A stretch of 64,000 bases of DNA from contig NZ_BLTE01000007.1 of assembly GCF_013019105.1 (NCBI RefSeq), forward strand, positions 1-64,000, given 5' to 3'. The position numbers and the translations under genes are program-made. Of the stretch, positions 1-8,689 are shown piece by piece (positions within the stretch are counted from its first letter, which is position 1; the number at the start of each line of letters is the position of its first letter). This stretch comes from Fundidesulfovibrio magnetotacticus (GTDB lineage: Bacteria > Desulfobacterota > Desulfovibrionia > Desulfovibrionales > Desulfovibrionaceae). Below the pieces are notes generated by a model. That model was not told the DNA's origin, searched no databases, and worked only from the letters and a program-made list of their open reading frames with translations.

Positions 1-146
1 TGCTGGTCACTCTGACGGCCAAGGCCCATCACATCACCTCCAACCTCTCGATGGCTGGATTCTCGGTCACCTTGCGGAGTTTTTCAACACGCTGTTAAAA
101 GACCAAACTATCGTCAGCGAGCATTGCCGACGGACAAATTAATGCC

Positions 147-1331
147 TTACGGAGAAAACAATAATTCTGCCACGCCGCCATCCACGCCCGAAACAATCCA
201 CATCAAATCATGAGCCACGAACGCCTTGCGGTATCGTTCATCTCCAGTTGGCTTGAGAATCCCGGCATGCACCAGCTTGTCCACATTGGCCTTGGCGGCG
301 GGATACCCCACGCCGAGAAGCCTCTGTGCGGCAGGGATGGTCAGCACAGGATGATCGAACAAGGCCTCCATCAGGCGTACGCTCGTCGCGGAGGCCTTAC
401 GGGCTTGCAAGGTCTCCAGCCAGCCAGCCCTGAGGTCCTGTAGCCTTCTGGCCCTCAGGACGGCGTCCTGGGCCTGCACGGCCACACCGCGAAGGAAGAA
501 CTGAAGCCAGTCCCGCCAAGAACCAGAGGTGCTCACGGCCATGAGGTGGTCATAGTATTGCGCGCGACGCGCCTCGAAGTAGACGCTCAGATTGAGCAGG
601 GGATGGGGCAGGACGCCCCAGGACGCCAGCAGCAGCGTCATCAGCAGGCGACCCATGCGACCGTTACCGTCCAGGAAAGGGTGTATGGCCTCGAACTGGT
701 AATGAACGAGCGCCAGCCGGACCAACGGGGGAAGGTCCGCCGGAACGTGGAGATACCGTTCCAACTGGTCCAAAGCCTCCAGCATTTCCGGGACAGGGGG
801 CGGAACGTAGCGCGCGCCGACCGGGGTGTCCCCGGGCGCACCGATCCAGTTCTGGGAACGCCTGAATTCTCCCGGAGTGGCCTGCCCGCCCCTGACGCTC
901 TCCATGAGTCTCGCGTGAACCTCGCGCATCAGCCTCAGGCTTACCGGCAAGCTCTGAAGCCGCTCCAATCCGTATTCCAGGGCCAGGACGTAGTTGAACA
1001 CCTCCTGGGCGTCGGCGTCGCCAGGCCGCTGCCCGGCTTCAAACTCGTACAGCCCTGCCAGATCGGTGCGGGTTCCCTCGATGCGCGAGGACAGCACGGC
1101 CTCCTGACGCACGAACGGATTGACGAAGAGCCTGATGTTACTGAGCGTCCTACCCAGACCCGCCAGTTCGCCGATCGCCCTGTCCGCAGCGGAGAGCGTC
1201 AGCACGAGAGGGGTGTCCAGGTTCAGCACGGGCGGCAGCGGGGCAGGCACGAACGCATGAAAGGCGGCCTCGGAGTGACCGACCTTCATCAGCCTGCCCG
1301 CAGCCGCGTCGCTGAAGTCGTCAGGGTTCAT
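147..1331 (-). CDS. Fic family protein (probable AMP-transferase), class II
   Basis: 394 aa. The core motif HPFLDGNGRMGR starts at residue 217 and matches the Fic consensus HPFx(D/E)GNGRxxR; its His is the catalytic base in Fic enzymes, which usually transfer AMP from ATP to a protein hydroxyl. An upstream SSRIEG (81-86) fits the autoinhibitory (S/T)xxxE(G/N) motif, placing it in class II, where the inhibitory helix is in the same chain. The C-terminus (about 330-375) looks like a small winged helix. The ATG lies inside the last codons of the integrase gene (11-bp overlap), so the two are probably co-translated cargo of an integrated element. The target is unknown. Family call is solid; substrate is not known. 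Confidence 0.9.
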   Translation of the reverse strand: MNPDDFSDAAAGRLMKVGHSEAAFHAFVPAPLPPVLNLDTPLVLTLSAADRAIGELAGLGRTLSNIRLFVNPFVRQEAVLSSRIEGTRTDLAGLYEFEAGQRPGDADAQEVFNYVLALEYGLERLQSLPVSLRLMREVHARLMESVRGGQATPGEFRRSQNWIGAPGDTPVGARYVPPPVPEMLEALDQLERYLHVPADLPPLVRLALVHYQFEAIHPFLDGNGRMGRLLMTLLLASWGVLPHPLLNLSVYFEARRAQYYDHLMAVSTSGSWRDWLQFFLRGVAVQAQDAVLRARRLQDLRAGWLETLQARKASATSVRLMEALFDHPVLTIPAAQRLLGVGYPAAKANVDKLVHAGILKPTGDERYRKAFVAHDLMWIVSGVDGGVAELLFSP

Positions 1332-2574
1332 AATGTGCCTCTTGCCGTTGCCCGCCGAGGTTGACCACCTGCCCCACCTTATCCCTTTTCAGCCCGGCCT
1401 CCAAGACCCGCACGGCCCGGCGCAGGGTGTCCGGGGCCAGGTGCGAATACCTCTCCGTCATCGCCAGGGTCCCGTGCCCCATGAGTTCCTTGACCGTGTA
1501 GAGATCCACGCCCTGCTCAACCAGCCACGAGGCGTAGGTGTGACGCAGGCTGTGGAACACCAGCTTCTGGCGACGGTCGGTGATGCCATCGTTCATCCCG
1601 AGGGAATCCGCCACGATCTGGAAGACGTTGGAAACTTCCACGCGTTTCTTCCCGTTGCGGTCCGGGAAGACCAGGCCATGGGCGTCCATGCGCTCGGCAG
1701 CCCGTGCCTGGATCATTACGGCCACGTCCCCGGTCATGAACGCGATGCGGTTCTTCCCGCTCTTGGTGTCGCGCAGGGTGAGCAAACGGCGTTCAAGGTC
1801 CACGTCCATCCAGGTGAGGGCAAAGATTTCACCGGCCCTCATGCCCGTGTGAAGGCTCAGAAGCGCCATGTCGCAGAGGTCCTGGCTGCGCTCGCGCAGA
1901 GCCTCCAGGAGACGAACAGCCTCGGCGCGGGTGAGGAAGCGCAGACGCCGGTTGTCGGAGGTGGGCTTCTTCACCAGCCTGACGGGATTCTCGCCCTCAT
2001 GGAGGCCGTGTCGCCGGGCGAAGTTGAACACCTGGCGTACAGTGCCCAGTACGTAATTGGTGGTCTTGGGCGACTTGCCAGCGTCGAGCATCCGCTTCTT
2101 CAAGCGCTCCAGGTCGAACGGGGCGATGTCTCTGAGGGGCTTGTCCCCGAACACGGGTTCGATCCAGTTGCGCAGGAAGCCCTCCTCCTTGTCGCAGGAG
2201 GCCTTGGACTTGTTCAGACGCTCGGCGGGGAGGTAGGTGTCCCGGAAGACCTGTGCAAAGGTCACGTTGGCCTGGGCCTGCCGGGCCTGCTCTTCTTCCT
2301 GAGCGCGACGTGCGGCATTCGCCTGGGCACGCTTCTCTGCAAGGGACACAGCCCCCTCACCGGTTCTGTGCGCCTCTTTCAGTTTGGCGAGTTCCTGCAA
2401 CGCCCTAGAGGCCGTCCACCCCTGAGAAGCCCATCCAAGCCCCTCCTCACGGCGTCTGCCCTCCACGCGGTAGCGAATGGCGTAATACTGGTCCGGCTTG
2501 ACCCCGTGCCTCCGGGTTGGATGCTCCCGATACCTGATGCCCTCGTGCTTCGTCTGGTGCCATGTGTATGCCAT
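1321..2574 (-). CDS. Tyrosine-type site-specific integrase
   Basis: 417 aa from the ATG at 2574, chosen because GGAGG lies 4 nt upstream on the minus strand; a longer reading to 2607 has no better site. An N-terminal DUF4102-like/SAM-like arm-binding region is followed by the catalytic domain with Arg in TGMRAGE (about 246), HxxR in HSLRHTYAS (341/344), His in LMGHGT (367) and the nucleophile Tyr in MTERYSH (376). These are the full phage-integrase catalytic set, so the protein is probably active. It sits 150 bp from a truncated tRNA-Asn copy, as expected for an integrase that targets a tRNA 3' end, and its start faces that attachment site. It overlaps the Fic gene. Confidence 0.93.
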   Translation of the reverse strand: MAYTWHQTKHEGIRYREHPTRRHGVKPDQYYAIRYRVEGRRREEGLGWASQGWTASRALQELAKLKEAHRTGEGAVSLAEKRAQANAARRAQEEEQARQAQANVTFAQVFRDTYLPAERLNKSKASCDKEEGFLRNWIEPVFGDKPLRDIAPFDLERLKKRMLDAGKSPKTTNYVLGTVRQVFNFARRHGLHEGENPVRLVKKPTSDNRRLRFLTRAEAVRLLEALRERSQDLCDMALLSLHTGMRAGEIFALTWMDVDLERRLLTLRDTKSGKNRIAFMTGDVAVMIQARAAERMDAHGLVFPDRNGKKRVEVSNVFQIVADSLGMNDGITDRRQKLVFHSLRHTYASWLVEQGVDLYTVKELMGHGTLAMTERYSHLAPDTLRRAVRVLEAGLKRDKVGQVVNLGGQRQEAHYEP

Positions 2575-2721
2575 TGCGCCTCCAGTTGTCCCCCGCCTGT
2601 CCCCCACTTACAGCTGAAAGCAGATGAAATCAAGTGAGCGAAACGAGCAATGGCAACAAATAATATCCTGCAATATCGGCATGTTCATGACGAACCATGA
2701 AGCCATGTGAATGACTAAAAA

Positions 2722-2771
2722 AGTGGCTGTTAACCACTAGGTTGGGTGTTCGAGTCACCCCCGAGGAGCCA
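2722..2771 (+). pseudogene. 3' fragment of tRNA-Asn(GUU): attachment site of the integrated element
   Basis: The sequence folds as the 3' half of a tRNA: a 5-bp anticodon stem around loop CTGTTAA (anticodon GTT, 2729-2731), variable loop, T arm with loop TTCGAGT (2749-2755), acceptor strand CCGAGGA, discriminator G and encoded CCA (2769-2771). The preceding 40 nt do not supply the D arm or the 5' acceptor strand, so this is a partial copy. That is what integration into a tRNA 3' end leaves at the distal junction. The intact gene should lie beyond the left edge of the window. Confidence 0.85.
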
Positions 2772-2781
2772 CGCAATACAT

Positions 2782-2812
2782 AGGGTTCCGGATGAAAGTC
2801 CGGAACCCTTTT
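2782..2812 (+). terminator. Rho-independent terminator, probably the original tRNA-Asn terminator
   Basis: GGGTTCCGGA (2783-2792) pairs perfectly with TCCGGAACCC (2799-2808) around a 6-nt loop and is followed by TTTT (2809-2812). It directly follows the tRNA fragment, so it marks the first host DNA after the element. Confidence 0.88.
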
Positions 2813-3187
2813 GCGTTGGGGGCCTTTTCTCTCCCCACACTCTCCCCACTTTTCGTTCCCTTCCTCCCTGGTGTGAGCGGTCACACAACCTTGGGAACCT
2901 GATCACACAACCTTAGAATCGTCGCGCACCTGGGGAATGGGCGGGTAGAACGCGCAAAACAGTTTGAGAAATCCTTCAGCTTGGTTTGAGAAGCCCCGGT
3001 GAACGATTCACCTGGTGTCCCTGTGTGCGAGATTTGCGCTTCACGGGGGGGGCCGCCCTTCCTTTCGGGCAGGAGGATCGGCTTGGGGCGTTGCCTGCCA
3101 GGAAGGTCGGGAGGCTCTTCACCTGCGTGTTGAAATACTCCACGAAGTGACCGAGGACCCAGCTACCGAGGGACGCGAGGTGAAGCG
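2813..3187. other. Gap without a gene; holds a short direct repeat
   Basis: I see no convincing coding sequence. The only structured element is a pair of 12-bp direct repeats at 2881-2914, listed separately. The small reading frames here show no family resemblance. Confidence 0.5.
2881..2914. repeat. Two 12-bp direct repeats (TCACACAACCTT) 22 bp apart
   Basis: TCACACAACCTT occurs at 2881-2892 and again at 2903-2914. A 22-bp period is about two helical turns, so both copies face the same side of the DNA. This could be an operator or recombination accessory site next to the attachment site. No third copy was seen nearby. Confidence 0.45.
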
Positions 3188-3960
3188 ATGGGTCATGGCC
3201 GTCAGGACGAGCAGCGGGGGAAGATATATCTGGCCTGGGCTGAGGTTCCCAGGTCAGGTGGGCACGCCTTTTACGACCGTCTCCAGCAGATTTTGCGCAA
3301 GTCCGGCTTCGACGCCTTCGCCGAAAAGCCGTGAACGCCTTTTTACTCCGACAAGGGCCCCCCCACGATTCCGCCCGGACGGCATTTTCGGGTGCACCTT
3401 GTGTTCACCCGGGCACTCAAGGTCTTGGGCAACGAGGGCCTTGTCCTTGGCGGATGGATCGGCTTGAACGCCTCGGCCATGGAAACCAACGCCGCGCTCA
3501 AGACCATCGTGCGCCGGGACACGGGCGAGAACTACCGGCAGATGCTCGGGCGCATGGTCAAGGAGAGAGGCATCGAGTCCGCGACGGATGAAGACCTGTC
3601 GCGGATGGACCGCAAGCGCAATGGTCTGAACTCCTGGCGTGGCGACCATGAAGCCCGGCGCGCCGGGTACAACGCCCGCGCCCGGATATCGTCCGGGGTT
3701 GGCAAGGCTCTGGGAAGATCGTGAACGAAACACCTGGAGCGCAGCTTCGAGCACACCCTGGACCGCTCCGGCGGGATGCGCCGGGTTTGGCTCCGGGGCC
3801 GGGAGAACATCCAGAGACGCTGCCTGCTCCACGTGGCGGGCTTCAATCGCGGCTTGCTGATGCGGATCAAGACCGGCAGCGGCACCCCGAGGGGCTGGGC
3901 CGACGCATGGTTTGCGGTTGTTTGGCCTGAAATACCCGGGTTTATCGGCCCTTTGGGCCA
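3188..3960 (+). pseudogene. Degenerate DDE transposase (IS1182/IS5-like)
   Basis: Pieces of one transposase can be read in order. An N-terminal part includes KIYLAWAEVP and RKSGFDAF and ends at an in-frame TGA at 3332-3334. Reading past it gives PFYSDKG and IPPGRHFRVHL, then an apparent internal deletion, then NAALKTIVRRDTGENY and DLSRMDRKRNG. After a frameshift comes the C-terminal part with LERSFEHTLD, RRVWLRGRENIQRR and GTPRG. These match the order of motifs in DDE transposases of the IS1182/IS5 type. With a stop, a deletion and a frameshift it cannot be functional. I could not find terminal inverted repeats. Confidence 0.75.
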
Positions 3961-4119
3961 TCGTTTTGGTTGCCGAGGGCGAATTGCAGCAGGTTATCCC
4001 GGTCGCGTGAGGTCCGACGGTCATTAGCCGGAAACGACCTTTTCACCGCGCTGACAAGGGCATCACCGAAACGCGACACCACAACCAAGGAATGCGCCTG
4101 AGGCGCCGAGCCCCCGGCG

Positions 4120-4959
4120 TTACTTCATGGAATCGCTGAAGAGGAGGGTGGCGTAGCCCCTCTGCTCATCCTTGTGGCAGGCAATGGACTGGCACTGGAC
4201 CGTGAAGCGCCTGCCCCCCAACGTGGCCTGAAGGGTGGTCACGGGTGCTGGCTTAGCGGCTGAGGGCGAGGACGCCAGAGGGAGAGGCCCTGTCAGCGCG
4301 ATCCCGATTTCACTACAGGATCTCCCGATGGCCTCGTGAGTCTGGCAACCGCTCAGGTGTGCAAAGGCGGCGTTGGCGTCCAGGACCAGTTCGCCGCCCA
4401 CTTCAACCAGAAGCATGGGGGAGGAGATGCTGTTGAAAATGCTTTTATACAGGCAGACCTGATGGTGAAGCTCTTTTTCAATGCTTACTTCTCTGGCCAT
4501 GGCCTCATCAAGCTGTGTTGAACGAGTTTTTGCAAGAGTCTCGAGAAAGTCACGGTACTCCCTGTTGGACCTTTCGACAATGCATCTCTCGATATTTCTC
4601 TCAATGACGATCTTCAACAATTCATCACTTTCGATTGGCTTGTTAATGAAATCACGCGCACCAAGACGGATTGCTCCGAGTGCATCCTTGAGCGAACCGA
4701 CACCAGAAATCACGACAATCGGAACATCTGGATACTTGTCTCGTGCTGCGTTTATGAATGAATATCCGTCCATGATCGGCATAATCAGGTCAACAACAAC
4801 AAGATCAGTGTCGGGATGCTCTTTGAGCTGATGCAGTCCCTCCAGGCCATTCTCCGCCATCACGACAGAATAGCCAAAATCAGTCAACGTACTGGCGAGA
4901 AATTCGCGAAACAGCTTGTTGTCGTCGATCAGAACGATTTTGTATGTATTGCTGTCCAT
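4120..4959 (-). CDS. Response regulator with receiver and PAS-like domains
   Basis: 279 aa. Receiver domain at 1-125: acidic pair in VLIDDN, phospho-acceptor Asp in LVVVDLIMP, conserved Lys in FINKPI. A helical linker (about 130-180) leads to a PAS-like domain (KSIFNSISSPMLLVE, LDANAAFAHLSG). There is no DNA-binding or enzymatic output domain, so it probably passes a signal to a partner. I chose the ATG at 4959 (AGG 4 nt upstream), which puts the receiver at the N-terminus; an upstream start at 5025 would add 22 unconserved residues. It faces away from the PEP-CTERM gene at 5569, and no kinase is adjacent. Confidence 0.85.
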   Translation of the reverse strand: MDSNTYKIVLIDDNKLFREFLASTLTDFGYSVVMAENGLEGLHQLKEHPDTDLVVVDLIMPIMDGYSFINAARDKYPDVPIVVISGVGSLKDALGAIRLGARDFINKPIESDELLKIVIERNIERCIVERSNREYRDFLETLAKTRSTQLDEAMAREVSIEKELHHQVCLYKSIFNSISSPMLLVEVGGELVLDANAAFAHLSGCQTHEAIGRSCSEIGIALTGPLPLASSPSAAKPAPVTTLQATLGGRRFTVQCQSIACHKDEQRGYATLLFSDSMK

Positions 4960-5297
4960 GACACCTGATCTTATCAATCCAGAGTTGTCGTCGGCACTCC
5001 AGAACGTTCTCAACCATCCATCCATCTGGCGCGGGCCACGAGGGAGGTGAGCCGGTTGGCGAGCGTCATCCTTTCTAGCGATTATCTCCTTGCAGTCTTT
5101 ATGTTCCTATGTCAAGCGCAACGCCCTCCCTACCATCGCAATACGGTTTGCCGCTACGCCCTGCGTAGACCTCCACGAAGAAACGCGAACTGCCTCGCCC
5201 CCGGGTCGGGAACGGCAAGGCCCTTTCCCCGGGAATCGCGGCTCGCACCGCTTCACCACGCCGTCACGGGACTCGACGAGAGCCTCCTGGTCGAATT
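4960..5297. other. Upstream region of the response regulator; no gene seen
   Basis: No reading frame here resembles a known protein. The segment must carry the promoter of the minus-strand response regulator, but I could not identify a convincing -35/-10 pair. The right part leads into the regulatory elements of the first PEP-CTERM gene. Confidence 0.4.
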
Positions 5298-5313
5298 GTC
5301 GGTGGAGTTTACG
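5298..5313 (+). promoter_or_regulatory. Candidate PrsR-binding box upstream of PEP-CTERM gene 1
   Basis: GTCGGTGGAGTTTACG begins 77 bp upstream of the first base of the -24 element at 5375. It matches the box at 40581-40596 (GTCGGAAAAGTTTACG) at 13 of 16 positions. Shared sequence at shared spacing in front of two PEP-CTERM genes suggests an enhancer site for a sigma54 activator. Assigning it to PrsR is inference. Confidence 0.55.
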
Positions 5314-5374
5314 AATTGCTCCCCAGAAAGGGACTAGCACGCCCCAACCATCAAACATACCACACTATTTTTCA

Positions 5375-5390
5375 CGGCACTTCTTTTGCT
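5375..5390 (+). promoter_or_regulatory. Sigma54 (-24/-12) promoter of PEP-CTERM gene 1
   Basis: CGGCAC-N5-TTGCT matches the consensus TGGCAC-N5-TTGCW at all but the first base. The leader to the ATG at 5569 would be about 165 nt and contains the hairpin GGTGTGC/GCACACC (5422-5443). Confidence 0.65.
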
Positions 5391-5568
5391 AACGTTGAAC
5401 ACGAACCCGGGGACGGGCGGAGGTGTGCGGCACATGGCACACCCCCTAGGCGATTGAGCCCCACTGGTCTCTCTGACGCGGGAACCAGGATGAAAGTTTC
5501 AGAATCAGGGCATTGGCGCAGCGAAAGACATGCGGCCCAATGGCTCTCAAACCACGAACGAGGCCATC

Positions 5569-6393
5569 ATGATCAGCATGCGGACGATAAGATTCATACT
5601 GAGCATTGCCATCGCCACCATCGCAGTTCCATTATCTGGGCTGAACAATCATGCCTCGGCATACCCAATCGACATAACGATCCCTGCCCCCGAAGCATAC
5701 TACTACGAGCTAAACTCCAACGAGCTGCAGTCGTCCTATTTCAATTCAGAAACATTTGAAAAATTTAAATCTGCCACCTACCAAGGAGGCACAGCAACTT
5801 CAAATATCACGATGTCACTGCAGCCAATGCCAGCACTGAGCATGGTTACAACTGGTAATAATTTTCAAGCAACACAGTGGGGCGACGTTTCTGGGCTCAC
5901 ATACTACTTCGCCGTTCTTTCAAATTCTTCAGCAATGGCTGCCATCAACATATCTTACAATGCAAGCATTGATGCATCAGGAAGCGTCTTTGGATCTGTA
6001 GCATCATTGCGGCTTGGCATTGGAGAAGTTGATACAATTTACACGACCGACACGATCATTAACAGCATCTCGCTTTCGGCAAACGGGCCACACTACAGCA
6101 CTGGACCCAGCGTCTACGAAACGAACATCAACACAAACACCCTGTACCACATCACCCTGGCGGAATCTGCCATGCACGGAGCAGGCGACTCCCACTCCAA
6201 CATAGTGATAGATCCAACCATCTCCATCGCCAACGACCCCAACAATCCCAACGACTTGATACTCGTCAATCACCCGACTGTGGGCAACTCCCCGCCCACC
6301 GCCACGCCAGAACCCGGCACGATGCTCCTCATGGGCCTCGGCGCGGCAGGCGCGGCCCTCTTGCGCCAACGCAGGAAGACACTGGTCGACTAG
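5569..6393 (+). CDS. PEP-CTERM sorting domain protein 1
   Basis: 274 aa from the ATG at 5569 (GAGG 7 nt upstream). A Sec-type signal peptide (about 5-30, cleavage near HASA-YP) is followed by a Ser/Thr/Asn-rich body with no recognised domain. The C-terminus has the tripartite PEP-CTERM signal: ATPEPGT, a hydrophobic stretch with MLLMGLGAAGAALL, and basic RQRRK. Such proteins are exported and processed by an exosortase, here most likely the XrtA at 18.5 kb. A -24/-12 promoter and candidate activator box lie upstream and a strong terminator downstream, so it appears monocistronic. The body's function is unknown. Confidence 0.9.
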   Translation: MISMRTIRFILSIAIATIAVPLSGLNNHASAYPIDITIPAPEAYYYELNSNELQSSYFNSETFEKFKSATYQGGTATSNITMSLQPMPALSMVTTGNNFQATQWGDVSGLTYYFAVLSNSSAMAAINISYNASIDASGSVFGSVASLRLGIGEVDTIYTTDTIINSISLSANGPHYSTGPSVYETNINTNTLYHITLAESAMHGAGDSHSNIVIDPTISIANDPNNPNDLILVNHPTVGNSPPTATPEPGTMLLMGLGAAGAALLRQRRKTLVD

Positions 6394-6424
6394 CTCCCCC
6401 CAATTTGCATCCAGCGACCGCCCG

Positions 6425-6457
6425 GCCCGGCCACCTCATCAGGCGGCCGGGCTTTCT
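6425..6457 (+). terminator. Terminator after PEP-CTERM gene 1
   Basis: GCCCGGCC (6425-6432) pairs with GGCCGGGC (6445-6452) around a 12-nt loop, followed by TTTCT. It lies 32 bp after the stop codon. Confidence 0.75.
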
Positions 6458-6795
6458 CGTTCCGCGCCGTCCTCCCACGCTGCCTGACAGGCACCATGCA
6501 GTAAGACGTGCGAACTCCTGCATCACTCCCGGTGGACACCCTGCTGCGGAGGCGGATGCCCCCGCTGTGCGTTGCCATCAGTTAAGCGCCTGACAACCTT
6601 GGCCTTGCATGCGTGGCTTCCCGCCGCTTCCGCGAACAACCATCCCAGGGACTGCGGCTCCGATGCCTCCGCTTGCGTGTCAGGGAATCCGACAACACCG
6701 CTTTGTCTTTACACCTCCCGAACCTGCGCCGCCCCTCATGGGACGCCATTCCAGGCAGATAGCGCTGGACAGATTTTTGCATATCGCCGGAGGCA
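6458..6795. other. Gap upstream of the GGDEF-PilZ gene; no gene seen
   Basis: No small reading frame here shows protein-like composition or family motifs. A promoter for the downstream gene is expected, but I could not name one with confidence. Confidence 0.4.
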
Positions 6796-7989
6796 ATGGT
6801 CCTCTACCCACACCAAGACCAAGCGGCCAGGCAGCCCGTGCCCCCCTTGACCACGCAGGCATCCCCTAAAACACGGGACCATGGCGGCAAGGGGCCATCC
6901 GAGGCTACTCCGCCTGCCCCACACGACGCGCCCGAGCAGCCTTACTCCAGCGCCCTGCTCCAGCTCACAAGGACGCACTTCCCCGAACCAGAGGCTGCAG
7001 CACTCTGGAACACAATCGTCAGCCACAAACTACACCTCGAATCTATCCTGCAGCGAAGCATCGCATTTGAGACTGCCGCATGCGACTACCTCTTGAGCAT
7101 TAGCAACAAATACGAAACAATCAAACTTCTGCCTGAAGACACTGTCGTGGACATGGAGAACAGAATCATCCGCGACGATTTGACAGGGCTCTACAACAGA
7201 AGATTTTTCAACAGCGAGATTTCCGTTGAAATCGACAGATACTCGAGGCACAAAGCACCTCTATCATTATTATTCATTGACATCGATCACTTCAAGGTAT
7301 TCAATGATACATATGGTCACTCTGCCGGAGACGAGGCCATCCATTCCATTGCCAGAGCACTCAGTTCTAACGCAAGGGCGTATGACAGGGTCGTACGCTA
7401 CGGCGGTGAAGAATTCGCCGTCATTCTTCCTCAGACAAACCGTGTCCACGCAGCTCTGTTTGCAGAAAGGATGCGCCGAGCTGTCGAGAATACGCAGATT
7501 GCGTACAATGGCGTTTTGCTGGGCAAGTTGACCATCAGCATAGGCGTTGCTGAATATCCAAGAGATTCTCTCAACCTCGACGAGTTGATCCAATGTGCCG
7601 ATAAAGCACTCTACATGGCCAAGAAGGACAGGAACAAGGTAGCCTCATATTGGGACCCGCAGAGAAGATATCCCAGGGTCCCCTCGGATTTCCTTACGTC
7701 CATCTGGGACGACGACAACGGCGCACCGGCCCTGGGCAAGGCGAAGAACATCAGCACCGGCGGCATGTTGTGCGAAACCAGTCATAGGCTTTCAACGTCC
7801 TCGAGGATCAAACTGTCCATCGACAACCCCCGCTTCAACCTCAAATTTACTGTAGGTGCGAAGGTTGAGCGGGTCCATGAGATCGGCAACGGTCTGTTCC
7901 ATGTCGGCCTGTCGTTCATTCTCAGCCAGGAAGATGTCGAGTCACAATTGATCGACCTTGTGGCAGGGTTGTCCAGCACCAGCCATTAG
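6796..7989 (+). CDS. Diguanylate cyclase with C-terminal PilZ domain (GGDEF-PilZ)
   Basis: 397 aa. Residues 1-115 show no known sensor domain. GGDEF domain at about 120-285: DDLTGLYNRRFF, FIDIDHFKVFNDTYGH and the active-site GGEEF (203-207). An RxxD inhibitory site (RAYD, 194-197) lies exactly five residues before GGEEF, so product inhibition by c-di-GMP is expected. The C-terminus is PilZ-like: RRYPR (290-294) fits RxxxR and NISTGG fits (D/N)xSxxG, the two c-di-GMP contacts. It should both make and bind c-di-GMP. GGAGG precedes the ATG with only 2 nt spacing, so the start is less certain. No membrane segment is seen. Confidence 0.92.
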   Translation: MVLYPHQDQAARQPVPPLTTQASPKTRDHGGKGPSEATPPAPHDAPEQPYSSALLQLTRTHFPEPEAAALWNTIVSHKLHLESILQRSIAFETAACDYLLSISNKYETIKLLPEDTVVDMENRIIRDDLTGLYNRRFFNSEISVEIDRYSRHKAPLSLLFIDIDHFKVFNDTYGHSAGDEAIHSIARALSSNARAYDRVVRYGGEEFAVILPQTNRVHAALFAERMRRAVENTQIAYNGVLLGKLTISIGVAEYPRDSLNLDELIQCADKALYMAKKDRNKVASYWDPQRRYPRVPSDFLTSIWDDDNGAPALGKAKNISTGGMLCETSHRLSTSSRIKLSIDNPRFNLKFTVGAKVERVHEIGNGLFHVGLSFILSQEDVESQLIDLVAGLSSTSH

Positions 7990-8604
7990 CGGGATGCCAA
8001 GACCAACACATATTGCATGATTTGGGCGATATCCGCAGGTGAGCATTGCCGGACCATGCTCACAATCGAGTGGTTACTTTCCGCTTCCCGCAGTTCCTCC
8101 CCCCTTCCCCGGGGAATATTGCCGCCGCTCCCCCTCGAGCCCTGCTTCGAAAGCCTCCCGTTGATTCAAGGCAACTCCATGAAGGATTTACTCCTGCGAA
8201 CCCATGATTGCCGCAAATCCCCCGTGGAATGCGAGCTACTCCCGCTTGTTAGAATCGTATGGATCGGAATCAGTCCTAACTCCTTCCGCAAAAATCTTGT
8301 TTTCCCGGACTTGCCGCACTGGAGTAGGGTTTCACTACCAGTTTTGTGGACGAACTCGAACATCCATAACGAATCCTTGTCAAACTGCCTTCAAGCCGAG
8401 GTAGGGATACAGGTAGGGCAGCCGGAGGCCTGAATCCAGCTGCGGACAGCCACTGCACGTGATTTCAGCATCTTACGCAAATCTGATTTTACAAGACAGT
8501 CTGTGAAAACAAGACCCCCAAGAAACACCGGACTTTCGGGCCTCAGCACTTCAAACCACACATAACACACCAAAATCATACAGCATTCCCACATCCTGAA
8601 GACT
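7990..8604. other. 600-bp gap before the XrtA locus; no gene seen
   Basis: The longest frame (8017-8433, plus) has no recognisable motif, irregular composition and no ribosome site. No tRNA or known RNA fold was evident. The right end leads into a sigma54-like element at 8605. Confidence 0.45.
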
Positions 8605-8620
8605 AGGCACGATATTCGCT
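8605..8620 (+). promoter_or_regulatory. Possible sigma54 promoter of prsT
   Basis: AGGCAC-N5-TCGCT keeps the invariant GG and GC at the correct 12-bp phasing, with mismatches at the first base and one -12 base. The ATG of prsT is 70 bp downstream. No copy of the upstream activator box was found at the expected distance, so this is weaker than the PEP-CTERM promoters. Confidence 0.4.
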
Positions 8621-8689
8621 CTAAGGGATCGTCGTTTCGGCCCTCGTCCTCTCTCCCACAGCTTGTCCGGTGTGAAAGGAGCATCGCAA

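Noticed and set aside
546-2637. Two plus-strand frames opposite the Fic and integrase genes
   Set aside because: No motifs and antisense to strongly supported genes.
2881-2914. CRISPR-like repeat pair
   Set aside because: Only two 12-bp copies with 10 bp between them and no cas genes in the window.
8017-8433. 138-codon frame before the XrtA locus
   Set aside because: No motif and no start context; composition unlike neighbouring genes.
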